From assembly GCF_000026225.1 (NCBI RefSeq), contig NC_011740.1:2232001-2296000 (forward strand): a stretch of 64,000 nt of DNA, in the 5' to 3' direction. Of the stretch, positions 26,953-34,866 are shown one piece after another. Position 1 is the first letter of the stretch. Each line of letters begins with the position of its first letter. The translations under genes and the position numbers were made by a program. The notes beneath the pieces are model-generated. The model was not told where the DNA came from. It worked only from the letters and a program-made list of their open reading frames with translations, and ran no database searches. This DNA comes from Escherichia fergusonii ATCC 35469. GTDB lineage: Bacteria; Pseudomonadota; Gammaproteobacteria; Enterobacterales; Enterobacteriaceae.

Positions 26953-27003
26953 ATTATAAATCTCACTCACTGAATTGCAACGGGATGTGGATATGGTTAT
27001 AAT
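26953..27003. promoter_or_regulatory. Divergent zor and orz promoters sharing one -35 box, copy B
   Basis: TTGCAA at 26975-26980 is again flanked by TATAAT on each strand: at 26998-27003 (17-base spacer, orz) and at 26958-26953 (16-base spacer, zor, minus strand). Spacings are the same as in copy A although the spacer sequences differ. Confidence 0.8.
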
Positions 27004-27009
27004 TCATTC

Positions 27010-27091
27010 GTTGGTACGAAATGTTGCACAATCAGCAAGTTATCGTCAAAGTAGTAAATAAAAGAACCTGCCTCACCAGCAGGTTTTTTTT
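27010..27091 (+). ncRNA. orzP: OrzP-like antitoxin small RNA, copy B
   Basis: Predicted RNA of about 80 bases ending at the terminator AACCTGC/GCAGGTT with a long T-run (27065-27091). Its first 18 bases pair with the copy B zor leader. The remainder (ATCAGCAAGTTATCGTCAAAG and on) resembles the copy A RNA. The symbol is tentative. Confidence 0.86.
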
Positions 27092-27202
27092 ATTTACTGT
27101 GATCTGCTTTCCAGATATTTTCCGCTCAAACAACTAATGCGCCAAACATTTATTGCGCGTAGAATATTTTTTATTTTCTTAATACATTTCAGGGATGAAT
27201 AT

Positions 27203-28291
27203 ATGTCAACGCAGAATAATCACCTGCAGCGTCCACCTGCCGCTGTGTTATACGCCGATGAACTGGCAAAATTAAAACAAAATGATAACGCACCTTGCCC
27301 GCCCGGTTGGCAGTTAAGTTTGCCTGCGGCACGTGCTTTTATTCTTGGCGACGAAGCACAAAATATCAGCCGTAAAGTCGTGATTAGTCCCTCCGCTGTC
27401 GAACGCATGTTAGTCACTCTTGCTACCGGGCGCGGTTTGATGTTGGTGGGGGAACCTGGCACCGCAAAATCGCTCCTGTCTGAATTACTGGCAACCGCTA
27501 TTAGCGGCGATGCCGGGTTAACCATCCAGGGCGGCGCATCTACCACCGAAGATCAAATCAAGTACGGCTGGAACTACGCCCTGCTTATCAACCATGGCCC
27601 GTCAACGGAAGCGCTGGTCCCTGCCCCACTTTACCAGGGAATGCGCGACGGCAAAATTGTCCGTTTTGAAGAGATAACGCGTACACCGCTGGAAGTACAA
27701 GACTGTCTGTTAGGTATGCTTTCTGACAGGGTAATGACGGTGCCGGAACTCACTGGTGAAGCCAGTCAGCTCTATGCGCGAGAAGGCTTTAATATTATTG
27801 CCACTGCCAATACCCGCGATCGCGGCGTCAATGAAATGAGCGCGGCACTAAAGCGTCGCTTCGATTTTGAAACTGTCTTTCCGATTATGGATTTCGCCCA
27901 GGAGCTGGAACTGGTCGCCAGCGCTTCGGCACGCTTGCTGGCACATAGCGGTATTCCGCATAAAGTGCCTGACGCGGTACTGGAGTTACTGGTCCGCACC
28001 TTCCGCGATCTGCGTGCCAACGGCGAAAAGAAAACCTCAATGGATACCCTTACAGCGATTATGTCCACCGCTGAAGCCGTTAACGTAGCTCACGCTGTCG
28101 GTGTCCGCGCCTGGTTTTTAGCGAATCGCGCGGGGGAACCTGCCGACCTGGTAGACTGTATTGCCGGAACCATCGTCAAAGATAACGAAGAAGATCGCGC
28201 ACGTCTTCGCCGTTACTTCGAACAGCGTGTCGCTACACATAAAGAAGCTCACTGGCAGGCTTATTATCAAGCTCGCCACCGCCTGCCGTGA
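27203..28291 (+). CDS. yehL: MoxR-family AAA+ ATPase YehL
   Basis: A 362-residue MoxR-type AAA+ ATPase, likely a chaperone or remodeller that works with the vWA protein YehP. The start at 27203 (MSTQNNHLQRPP) has AGGG upstream; the open frame begins earlier but that part looks non-coding. Walker A is GEPGTAKS at residues 83-90, Walker B lies in VRFEEITR, sensor 1 in IIATANTRDRG, and ALKRRFD supplies the arginine-finger region. It is first in the yehL-yehM-yehP-yehQ operon, with yehM starting ten bases after its stop. It is preceded by the copy B orz terminator, so its promoter should be within 27092-27202. Confidence 0.95.
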   Translation: MSTQNNHLQRPPAAVLYADELAKLKQNDNAPCPPGWQLSLPAARAFILGDEAQNISRKVVISPSAVERMLVTLATGRGLMLVGEPGTAKSLLSELLATAISGDAGLTIQGGASTTEDQIKYGWNYALLINHGPSTEALVPAPLYQGMRDGKIVRFEEITRTPLEVQDCLLGMLSDRVMTVPELTGEASQLYAREGFNIIATANTRDRGVNEMSAALKRRFDFETVFPIMDFAQELELVASASARLLAHSGIPHKVPDAVLELLVRTFRDLRANGEKKTSMDTLTAIMSTAEAVNVAHAVGVRAWFLANRAGEPADLVDCIAGTIVKDNEEDRARLRRYFEQRVATHKEAHWQAYYQARHRLP

Positions 28292-28301
28292 GGAAAGATG
28301 C

Positions 28302-30581
28302 ATGAGCGAGCCGTTAATTGTCGGCATCCGGCATCATAGTCCGGCCTGCGCCAGGCTGGTGAAATCGTTAATCGAAAGACAGCGGCCACGATACGTGTTG
28401 ATTGAAGGCCCTGCTGATTTTAATGACCGGGTAGACGAACTGTTTTTAGCCCACCAGCTTCCGGTGGCTATTTACAGTTATTGCCAGTATCAGGACGGTG
28501 CTGCCCACGGGCGTGGTGCCTGGACGCCATTTGCTGAATTTTCGCCGGAGTGGCAGGCGCTACAAGCTGCACGTCGTATTCAGGCACAAACTTACTTCAT
28601 CGATTTGCCTTGCTGGGCGCAGAGTGAAGAAGAGGACGAGTCACCCGGTACGCAAGAGGAAAGCCAGGCTTTGTTGCTGCGTGCCACTCGTATGGATAAC
28701 AGCGACACCCTGTGGGATCACCTGTTCGAAGATGAAAGCCAGCAACCTGCATTATCCTCTGCACTGGCGCACTATTTTGCCCAACTGCGGGGCGACTCCC
28801 CCAGCGATGCGCTCAATCGTCAGCGCGAAGCCTTTATGGCCCACTGGATTGCATGGGCGATGCAGCAAAACAATGGCGGCGTGTTAGTCGTCTGTGGTGG
28901 CTGGCACGCTCCGGCACTGGCAAAAATGTGGCGCGAATGTTTGCAAGAAATGAACAAGCCAGAATTGCCTTCGCTGGCAGATGCCGTTACAGGTTGCTAT
29001 CTCACGCCATACAGTGAAAAGCGCCTTGATGTGCTGGCAGGATACCTTTCCGGAATGCCAGCCCCGGTCTGGCAAAACTGGTGCTGGCAGTCAGGTTTGC
29101 AGCAGGCAGGTGAACAACTACTAAAAACGGTTCTTACCCGTTTGCGCCAGCACAAATTGCCTGCTTCAACAGCGGATATGGCTGCCGCTCATCTGCATGC
29201 GATGGCACTGGCACAGTTGCGCGGTCATACACTACCGTTACGCACTGACTGGCTGGATGCTATAGCAGGCTCGCTGATCAAAGAAGCCCTGAACGCGCCG
29301 TTGCCGTGGAGCTATCGCGGCGTTATTCATCCCGATACCGATCCGATTCTGCTAACGTTGATAGACACATTAGCAGGTGACGGATTCGGTAAACTTGCCC
29401 CCTCGACGCCACAGCCACCTCTGCCAAAAGATGTCACCTGCGAACTGGAACGTACCGGAATCTCTCTTCCGGCGGAGCTTACCTTAAATCGCTTTACCCC
29501 CGATGGACTGGCGCAAAGTCAGGTGCTACATCGGTTGGCAATACTGGAGATTCCCGGCATTGTGCGCCAGCACGGAAGTACACTGACGCTGGCGGGCAAC
29601 GGTGAAGAACGCTGGACATTAACCCAGCCACTTAGCCAACATGCGGCATTGATTGAAGCCGCCTGCTTTGGTGCCACACTCCAGGAGGCCGCACGGAATA
29701 AATTAGAAGCCGATATGCTGGACGCGGGTGGAATCAGCGGCATCACCACATGTCTTAGCCAGGCAGCGTTAGCGGGTCTGGCGTCCTTCAGTCAGCAATT
29801 ACTGGAACAACTCACATTATTAATCGCCCAGGAAAATCAGTTTGCCGAAATGGGCCAGGCGCTGGAAGTGCTTTACGCCTTGTGGCAGCTCGATGAAATC
29901 AGCGGTATGCAAGGCGCGCAGATATTACAGACGACGTTATACGCGGCTATCGATCGCACGCTGTGGCTATGTGAATCCAACGGCAGGCCGGATGAGAAGG
30001 AGTTTCACGCTCACCTGCATAGCTGGCAGGCGCTTTGCCATATCCTGCGCGATCTAAATAGCGGCGTTAATTTACCCGGCGTTTCGCTTTCTGCGGCGGT
30101 AGCCTTACTGGAACGTCGCAGTCAGGCGATTCATCCCCCAGCGCTGGATCGCGGTGCGGCCCTTGGCGCGCTGATGCGTCTGGAACATCCCAACGCCAGT
30201 GCCGAAGCGGCGCTGACGATGCTGGCACAATTATCCCCGGCACAATCTGGCGAGGCGCTGCACGGTTTGCTGGCATTAGCCCGCCATCAACTGGCCAGTC
30301 AGCCTGCATTTATCGCCGGTTTCAGCAGCCATTTGAATCAACTGAGTGACGCCGATTTTATTAACGCCCTGCCCGATTTGCGCGCGGCGATGGCCTGGCT
30401 ACCGCCACGAGAACGCGGGACGCTGGCGCATCAGGTGCTTGAGCATTACCAGCTCGCTCAGCTTCCCGTTTCGGCGCTGCAAATGCCGTTGCATTGCCCA
30501 CCGCAAGCCATTGCACATCATCAACAACTCGAACAGCAGGCACTGGCATCACTGCAACACTGGGGAGTTTTCCATGTCTGA
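28302..30581 (+). CDS. yehM: DUF5682-like protein YehM
   Basis: A 759-residue cytoplasmic protein, the second gene of the operon. The start is the ATG at 28302 after AGGAAAG; the longer open frame overlaps yehL. Near the N-terminus are VGIRHHSPACARLVK and YVLIEGPADFNDR, motifs resembling DUF5682 proteins, which have been compared with the TraB/TIKI and EreA-like hydrolase fold. The His-His pair and the acidic residue in EGPAD may be active-site residues, and GGWHAPAL adds a further histidine. The C-terminal half is helical and repeat-like. Its end overlaps yehP by eight bases. The catalytic role is inference. Confidence 0.92.
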   Translation: MSEPLIVGIRHHSPACARLVKSLIERQRPRYVLIEGPADFNDRVDELFLAHQLPVAIYSYCQYQDGAAHGRGAWTPFAEFSPEWQALQAARRIQAQTYFIDLPCWAQSEEEDESPGTQEESQALLLRATRMDNSDTLWDHLFEDESQQPALSSALAHYFAQLRGDSPSDALNRQREAFMAHWIAWAMQQNNGGVLVVCGGWHAPALAKMWRECLQEMNKPELPSLADAVTGCYLTPYSEKRLDVLAGYLSGMPAPVWQNWCWQSGLQQAGEQLLKTVLTRLRQHKLPASTADMAAAHLHAMALAQLRGHTLPLRTDWLDAIAGSLIKEALNAPLPWSYRGVIHPDTDPILLTLIDTLAGDGFGKLAPSTPQPPLPKDVTCELERTGISLPAELTLNRFTPDGLAQSQVLHRLAILEIPGIVRQHGSTLTLAGNGEERWTLTQPLSQHAALIEAACFGATLQEAARNKLEADMLDAGGISGITTCLSQAALAGLASFSQQLLEQLTLLIAQENQFAEMGQALEVLYALWQLDEISGMQGAQILQTTLYAAIDRTLWLCESNGRPDEKEFHAHLHSWQALCHILRDLNSGVNLPGVSLSAAVALLERRSQAIHPPALDRGAALGALMRLEHPNASAEAALTMLAQLSPAQSGEALHGLLALARHQLASQPAFIAGFSSHLNQLSDADFINALPDLRAAMAWLPPRERGTLAHQVLEHYQLAQLPVSALQMPLHCPPQAIAHHQQLEQQALASLQHWGVFHV

Positions 30582-31710
30582 ACTGAACGATCTTCTGACC
30601 ACCCGTGAGCTACAACGCTGGCGATTAATTCTTGGCGAAGCGGCAGAAACGACCCTTTGTGGGCTGGATGACAATACCCGGCAGATAGACCACGCGCTGG
30701 AGTGGCTGTATGGGCGCGATCCTGAACGGCTCCAGCGTGGTGAACGTTCCGGTGGATTAGGTGGCTCAAATCTCACCACCCCTGATTGGATCAACAGTAT
30801 TCACACGCTGTTTCCGCAACAGGTGATTGAGCGGCTGGAAAGCGATGCTGTACTGCGCTATGGCATTGAAGATGTAGTGACAAATCTCGACGTGCTGGAA
30901 CGTATGCAGCCCTCTGAAAGCCTGTTACGCGCCGTTTTGCACACCAAACATCTGATGAATCCCGAAGTGCTGGCTGCCGCCCGCCGGATAGTGCGCCAGG
31001 TTGTTGAAGAAATTATGGCGCGACTGGCAAAGGAAGTTCGTCAGGCTTTTTCTGGTGTCCGCGATCGTCGTCGCCGCTCATTTATTCCACTGGCGCGTAA
31101 TTTCGATTTCAAAAGTACCCTGCGTGCCAACCTGCAACACTGGCATCCGCAACACGGCAAGTTGTATATCGAATCCCCCCGCTTTAACAGTCGCATTAAG
31201 CGCCATAGCGATCAATGGCAACTGGTCTTACTGGTTGATCAAAGCGGATCGATGGTTGACTCGGTGATCCACTCAGCGGTGATGGCGGCCTGTTTATGGC
31301 AGTTACCCGGCATTCGTACCCATCTGGTGGCGTTTGACACCAGCGTCGTTGATCTCACGGCAGACGTTGCTGATCCGGTAGAGTTATTAATGAAAGTACA
31401 GCTGGGTGGCGGGACCAATATCGCCAGCGCCGTGGAATATGGTCGGCAACTTATTGAACAACCAGCGAAAAGCGTCATCATCCTCGTGAGCGATTTTTAT
31501 GAAGGGGGTTCATCATCATTGCTGACGCATCAGGTGAAAAAGTGTGTCCAGAGCGGCATCAAAGTGCTGGGACTGGCAGCGCTCGATAGCACCGCAACAC
31601 CTTGCTACGACCGCGATACAGCCCAGGCGCTGGTAAATGTCGGCGCACAAATAGCCGCGATGACGCCAGGCGAACTGGCGACCTGGCTTGCGGAGAATCT
31701 TCAGTCATGA
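30574..31710 (+). CDS. yehP: vWA-domain protein YehP
   Basis: A 378-residue protein of the MoxR-associated CoxE/vWA type. The start at 30574 lies inside the end of yehM, which indicates translational coupling. The N-terminal half is helical with a basic stretch RDRRRRS near residue 163. The vWA domain begins about residue 215; its metal-ion-dependent adhesion site is DQSGSM at residues 222-227 with the threonine in GGGTNIAS and the aspartate in LVSDFYEGG. vWA proteins of this class usually act as the substrate adaptor of the MoxR ATPase, here YehL. The gene overlaps yehQ by ATGA. Confidence 0.95.
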   Translation: MSELNDLLTTRELQRWRLILGEAAETTLCGLDDNTRQIDHALEWLYGRDPERLQRGERSGGLGGSNLTTPDWINSIHTLFPQQVIERLESDAVLRYGIEDVVTNLDVLERMQPSESLLRAVLHTKHLMNPEVLAAARRIVRQVVEEIMARLAKEVRQAFSGVRDRRRRSFIPLARNFDFKSTLRANLQHWHPQHGKLYIESPRFNSRIKRHSDQWQLVLLVDQSGSMVDSVIHSAVMAACLWQLPGIRTHLVAFDTSVVDLTADVADPVELLMKVQLGGGTNIASAVEYGRQLIEQPAKSVIILVSDFYEGGSSSLLTHQVKKCVQSGIKVLGLAALDSTATPCYDRDTAQALVNVGAQIAAMTPGELATWLAENLQS

Positions 31711-33701
31711 ATTCACTACGTCCGGAATTATTAGAACTGACACCGCAGGCCCTGACGGCGTTAAGCAATGCTGGTTTTGTGAAGCGCAGCCTTAAGGAAC
31801 TGGAAAATGGCAATGTCCCGGAAATCAGTCATGAGAACGGCGCTTTAATCGCCACGTTCAGTGACGGTGTCCGTACCCGGCTGGCGAACAGTCAGGCACT
31901 GAAAGAGGCTCAATGCAGCTGCGGGGCCAGCGGCATGTGCCGTCATCGCGTGATGCTGGTGTTAAGTTATCAACGACTTTGTGCCACCGCCCAGCCTACG
32001 GAAAAAGAAGAAGAGTGGGATCCGGCAATCTGGCAGGAAGAACTGGCTACCCTGCCCAATACCACGCGCAAACGCGCGCAGGCGCTGGTCGCTAAAGGCA
32101 TCACCATTGAGTTGTTCTGCACGCCGGGCGAAATTCCCTCTGCCCGCTTACCGATGAGCGATGTGCGTTTTTATTCCCGCAGCAGCATTCGTTTCGCCCG
32201 TTGTGACTGTATTGAAGGAATGCTGTGTGAACACGTAGTACTGGCTGTGCAGGCCTTCGTCGAGGCCAAAAATCAACAAGCAGAATTTACTCATTTGATC
32301 TGGCAGATGCACAGTGAACACGTCACATCATCTGACGATCCGTTTTCCAGCGACGAAGGTAAAGCATGTCGTCAATATGTTCAGCAATTAAGTCAGGCAT
32401 TATGGCTGGGCGGGATCAGCCAACCGTCAATCCACTACGAGGCCGCTTTCAGCCGCGCGCAGCAAGCGGCGGAACGCTGCAACTGGCGTTGGGTAAGTGA
32501 ATCACTACGACAGCTACGGGCAAGCGTTGATGCCTTCCACGCCCGCGCCAGCCACTATCATGCCGGAAAATGCTTGTGCCAGCTTGCGGCGTTAACCAGT
32601 CGCTTGAACAGTGCACAAGAGATGGCGCGACGTGACAGTGTCGGTGAAGTACCGCCCATACCGTGGCGCACGGTCGTTGGCGCAGGCATTGCTGGCGAAG
32701 CAAAGCTTGATCATTTGCGACTGGTGTCACTAGGTATGCGTTGCTGGCAGGATAATGAGCGGTATGGTTTACGCATCTGGTTCACCGATCCCGACACCGG
32801 CAGTATTTTGCATCTTTCGCGCAGTTGGCCGAGAAGTGAACAGGATAACTCTCCAGCGGCAAAACGGCGGCTGTTTAGTTTTCAGGCTGGCGCGCTGGCG
32901 GGTGGGCAAATTGTTTCACAAGCAGCAAAACGCAGTGCCGATGGCGAGTTGCTGTTAGCTACCCGCAACCGCTTAAGCAGTGTTGTTCCGCTGTCGCCTG
33001 ATGCCTGGCAAATGTTGAGCGCACCACTGCGCCAGCCGGGCATTGTGGCTTTGCGGGAATATTTACGCCAACGTCCGCCAGCCGCCATACGACCGCTTAA
33101 CCAGGTCGATAACTTATTTATTCTGCCAGTAGAAGAGTGCATTTCACTCGGTTGGGACAGCAGTCGGCAGACACTGGATGCGCAGGTAATCAGTGGCGAA
33201 GGTGAAGATAATGTGCTGACGTTATCACTGCCAGCTTCAGCCAGTGCGCCCTTTGCTGTTGAACGCATGGCAGCTCTGTTACAACAAACAGAAGATCCCG
33301 TTAGTCTGGTTTCTGGGTTTATCAATTTTGCTGAGGGGCAATTGACACTGGAACCACGAGTAATGATGACGCAAACCCGCGCCTGGGCACTGGACGCAGA
33401 AACTGCGCCTGTGGCACCGCTACCTTCAGACAATGTTCTTCCGGTGCCGTCCAGTGCTCACAAGCTTTTAGAGCGCTGTCAGTCATTGTTGATCCAGGTG
33501 TTACATAACGGCTGGCGTTACCAGGAAAGGAGTCTTATGAATCAGGCTGAAATGCTGACAAATGAGTTAGCAGCATTTGGTTTTTCCCGACTGGCGCATT
33601 TGTTACATCAATTGCAGCAAACAGAAGAGGAAAAACGTAGCGCCATATTGAATAACAGCGTGTTGCTTTATGAACATTTGGTGCTATTACTGGCGGATTG
33701 A
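31707..33701 (+). CDS. yehQ: Double SWIM zinc-finger protein YehQ
   Basis: A 664-residue protein and the last gene of the operon, starting at the ATGA overlap with yehP (MNSLRPELLELTPQ). Two SWIM motifs of the form C-x-C-x5-C-x-H are visible: residues 70/72/78/80 (CSCGASGMCRH) and 166/168/174/176 (CDCIEGMLCEH). SWIM domains bind zinc and are thought to bind DNA or protein. The remaining part is a long helical region without a recognised enzyme motif. In related clusters a SWIM protein accompanies MoxR and vWA partners. No terminator is obvious directly after it; 33702-33848 is a short gap before yehR. Confidence 0.93.
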   Translation: MNSLRPELLELTPQALTALSNAGFVKRSLKELENGNVPEISHENGALIATFSDGVRTRLANSQALKEAQCSCGASGMCRHRVMLVLSYQRLCATAQPTEKEEEWDPAIWQEELATLPNTTRKRAQALVAKGITIELFCTPGEIPSARLPMSDVRFYSRSSIRFARCDCIEGMLCEHVVLAVQAFVEAKNQQAEFTHLIWQMHSEHVTSSDDPFSSDEGKACRQYVQQLSQALWLGGISQPSIHYEAAFSRAQQAAERCNWRWVSESLRQLRASVDAFHARASHYHAGKCLCQLAALTSRLNSAQEMARRDSVGEVPPIPWRTVVGAGIAGEAKLDHLRLVSLGMRCWQDNERYGLRIWFTDPDTGSILHLSRSWPRSEQDNSPAAKRRLFSFQAGALAGGQIVSQAAKRSADGELLLATRNRLSSVVPLSPDAWQMLSAPLRQPGIVALREYLRQRPPAAIRPLNQVDNLFILPVEECISLGWDSSRQTLDAQVISGEGEDNVLTLSLPASASAPFAVERMAALLQQTEDPVSLVSGFINFAEGQLTLEPRVMMTQTRAWALDAETAPVAPLPSDNVLPVPSSAHKLLERCQSLLIQVLHNGWRYQERSLMNQAEMLTNELAAFGFSRLAHLLHQLQQTEEEKRSAILNNSVLLYEHLVLLLAD

Positions 33702-33848
33702 CCAGACAACCCCCTTAATTAGTCGTTCTACTCCTGATTCGGACTGCTCAACCCCTTGTAACAGGCATATCCTATAGCGCCACTGGCAAACGACCAGGTC
33801 AACAATGCCAGGGCGCTGATATTTTGATATTTAAAAATGGAGTTTTAC

Positions 33849-34307
33849 ATGAAGGCTTTTAATAAACTGTTTTCTATGGCGGTGGCATCCGTTCTCGTTT
33901 TTTCCCTCGCTGGCTGTGGTGATAAAGAAGAAACCAAAAAATTTACCGCCAATCTGAATGGCTCTGAAATTGCTGTTACCTATACCTACAAAGGCGACAA
34001 GGTACTGAAGCAAACTTCTGAAAATAAAATTATGTACTCTTCTATCAACGCTGCAAATAAAGAAGATGCCGCGAAGATCCTTGACCCAATCAGCGCCAAA
34101 TATAAGAATCTTGTTGGTGTAGAAGAAAAATTAACCTATAAAGACAGCTGGGCAGAAGAAACTGTCTCTGTAGATATGGAAAAAGTTGATCTCAAAGAGT
34201 TGCAAAAAGCTGCTGGTACTATGATCAGTGGCGACACCAGCAAAGGGATTAGCATGAAACAATCACAGAAAGTACTTGAAGCCGCTGGTTTTAAAGAAGT
34301 GAAATAA
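33849..34307 (+). CDS. yehR: Lipoprotein YehR (DUF1307)
   Basis: A 152-residue lipoprotein. The start at 33849 (MKAFNKLFSMAVASVLVFS) has GGAG six bases upstream; a frame four codons longer is less likely. The lipobox LAGC is followed by GDKEETKKF, so the mature N-terminus is an acylated cysteine. The mature domain (VTYTYKGDKVLKQTSENK, VEEKLTYKDSW) is the DUF1307/YehR fold, of unknown function. It is a separate unit from yehQ and ends at a bidirectional terminator. Confidence 0.93.
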   Translation: MKAFNKLFSMAVASVLVFSLAGCGDKEETKKFTANLNGSEIAVTYTYKGDKVLKQTSENKIMYSSINAANKEDAAKILDPISAKYKNLVGVEEKLTYKDSWAEETVSVDMEKVDLKELQKAAGTMISGDTSKGISMKQSQKVLEAAGFKEVK

Positions 34308-34313
34308 TCTGTC

Positions 34314-34340
34314 GGCGGCCATGTTCTTCGCATGGCCGCC
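34314..34340. terminator. Terminator between convergent yehR and yehS
   Basis: A ten base-pair perfect stem (GGCGGCCATG/CATGGCCGCC) with a seven-base loop lies six bases after the yehR stop and nine bases beyond the yehS stop. Its T-tracts are weak on both strands. Confidence 0.65.
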
Positions 34341-34349
34341 ATACCCGTC

Positions 34350-34820
34350 TTAGCTTTTCTTCACATGCTGGCGCGCTGCCAGCCCACGCAGAAAATAACG
34401 CAAGAATTGATCGCCGCATTCACGAAAGTTTTTATGATCCGGTGCACGCATCATCGCCGTAATTTCCGGCATCGAAACACGGAACTGCTGTTCGGTGAGG
34501 ATCGCCAGAATATCATCAGTTTTCAGTGAAAACGCGATGCGCAATTTTTTCAGTACAATATTGTTATTAATGCGACGTTCCGGCTCCAGCGCCGGAGCAG
34601 ACTCATCCTTGCCACGTTTTTCATAAATCAGGCCATTCAGGAATGAAGACAGAACAATGTCCGGACAACGCTGAAAACCCTCTTCGTCTTCTTTGCGTAG
34701 CCAGACGGCGATCTGTTCCGCAGTGGCTTCGACATTACCCAGCGCCAGAATGCGCACCAGGTCGTTATTATTGGCTTTCAAAATGTAGCGCACGCTGCGC
34801 AGAATATCGTTACTTAGCAT
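34350..34820 (-). CDS. yehS: DUF1456 protein YehS
   Basis: A 156-residue soluble protein of the DUF1456 family, made of two similar halves: SNDILRSVRYILKANNNDLVRIL...GFQRCPD and NNIVLKKLRIAFSLKTDDILAIL...NFRECGDQFLRYFL. The start at 34820 (MLSNDILR) gives the standard length; the longer frame to 34877 reaches into the end of btsR. It follows btsSR on the same strand and is often the third gene of that operon. Biochemical function is unknown. Confidence 0.92.
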   Translation of the reverse strand: MLSNDILRSVRYILKANNNDLVRILALGNVEATAEQIAVWLRKEDEEGFQRCPDIVLSSFLNGLIYEKRGKDESAPALEPERRINNNIVLKKLRIAFSLKTDDILAILTEQQFRVSMPEITAMMRAPDHKNFRECGDQFLRYFLRGLAARQHVKKS

Positions 34821-34866
34821 GAGGCCTTCAGGTGTTGATGAGGCAAAAAACCATTTTAGCAGTCTT

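Larger units (their letters stand above)
26630..27121. repeat. Direct repeat copy B carrying a zor/orz locus
   Basis: Second copy of the unit described at 26022-26513. The intervening 26514-26629 is AT-rich and shows no gene. Differences between copies cluster in the zor leader and in the start of orz, while the toxin codons and both terminators are almost unchanged. Confidence 0.95.

Noticed and set aside
25893..27121. CRISPR-like repeats in the yehK-yehL interval
   Set aside because: The repeats are two long (about 490 bp) near-identical units plus one ERIC element, not short repeats with unique spacers.
33714..33824. Minus-strand frame between yehQ and yehR reading SALALLTWSFASGAIGYACY and ending NQE-stop
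   Set aside because: It looks like a small membrane peptide, but the frame contains no ATG or GTG before an upstream stop, and no ribosome-binding site is visible. It may be a remnant or chance; left out of the features.
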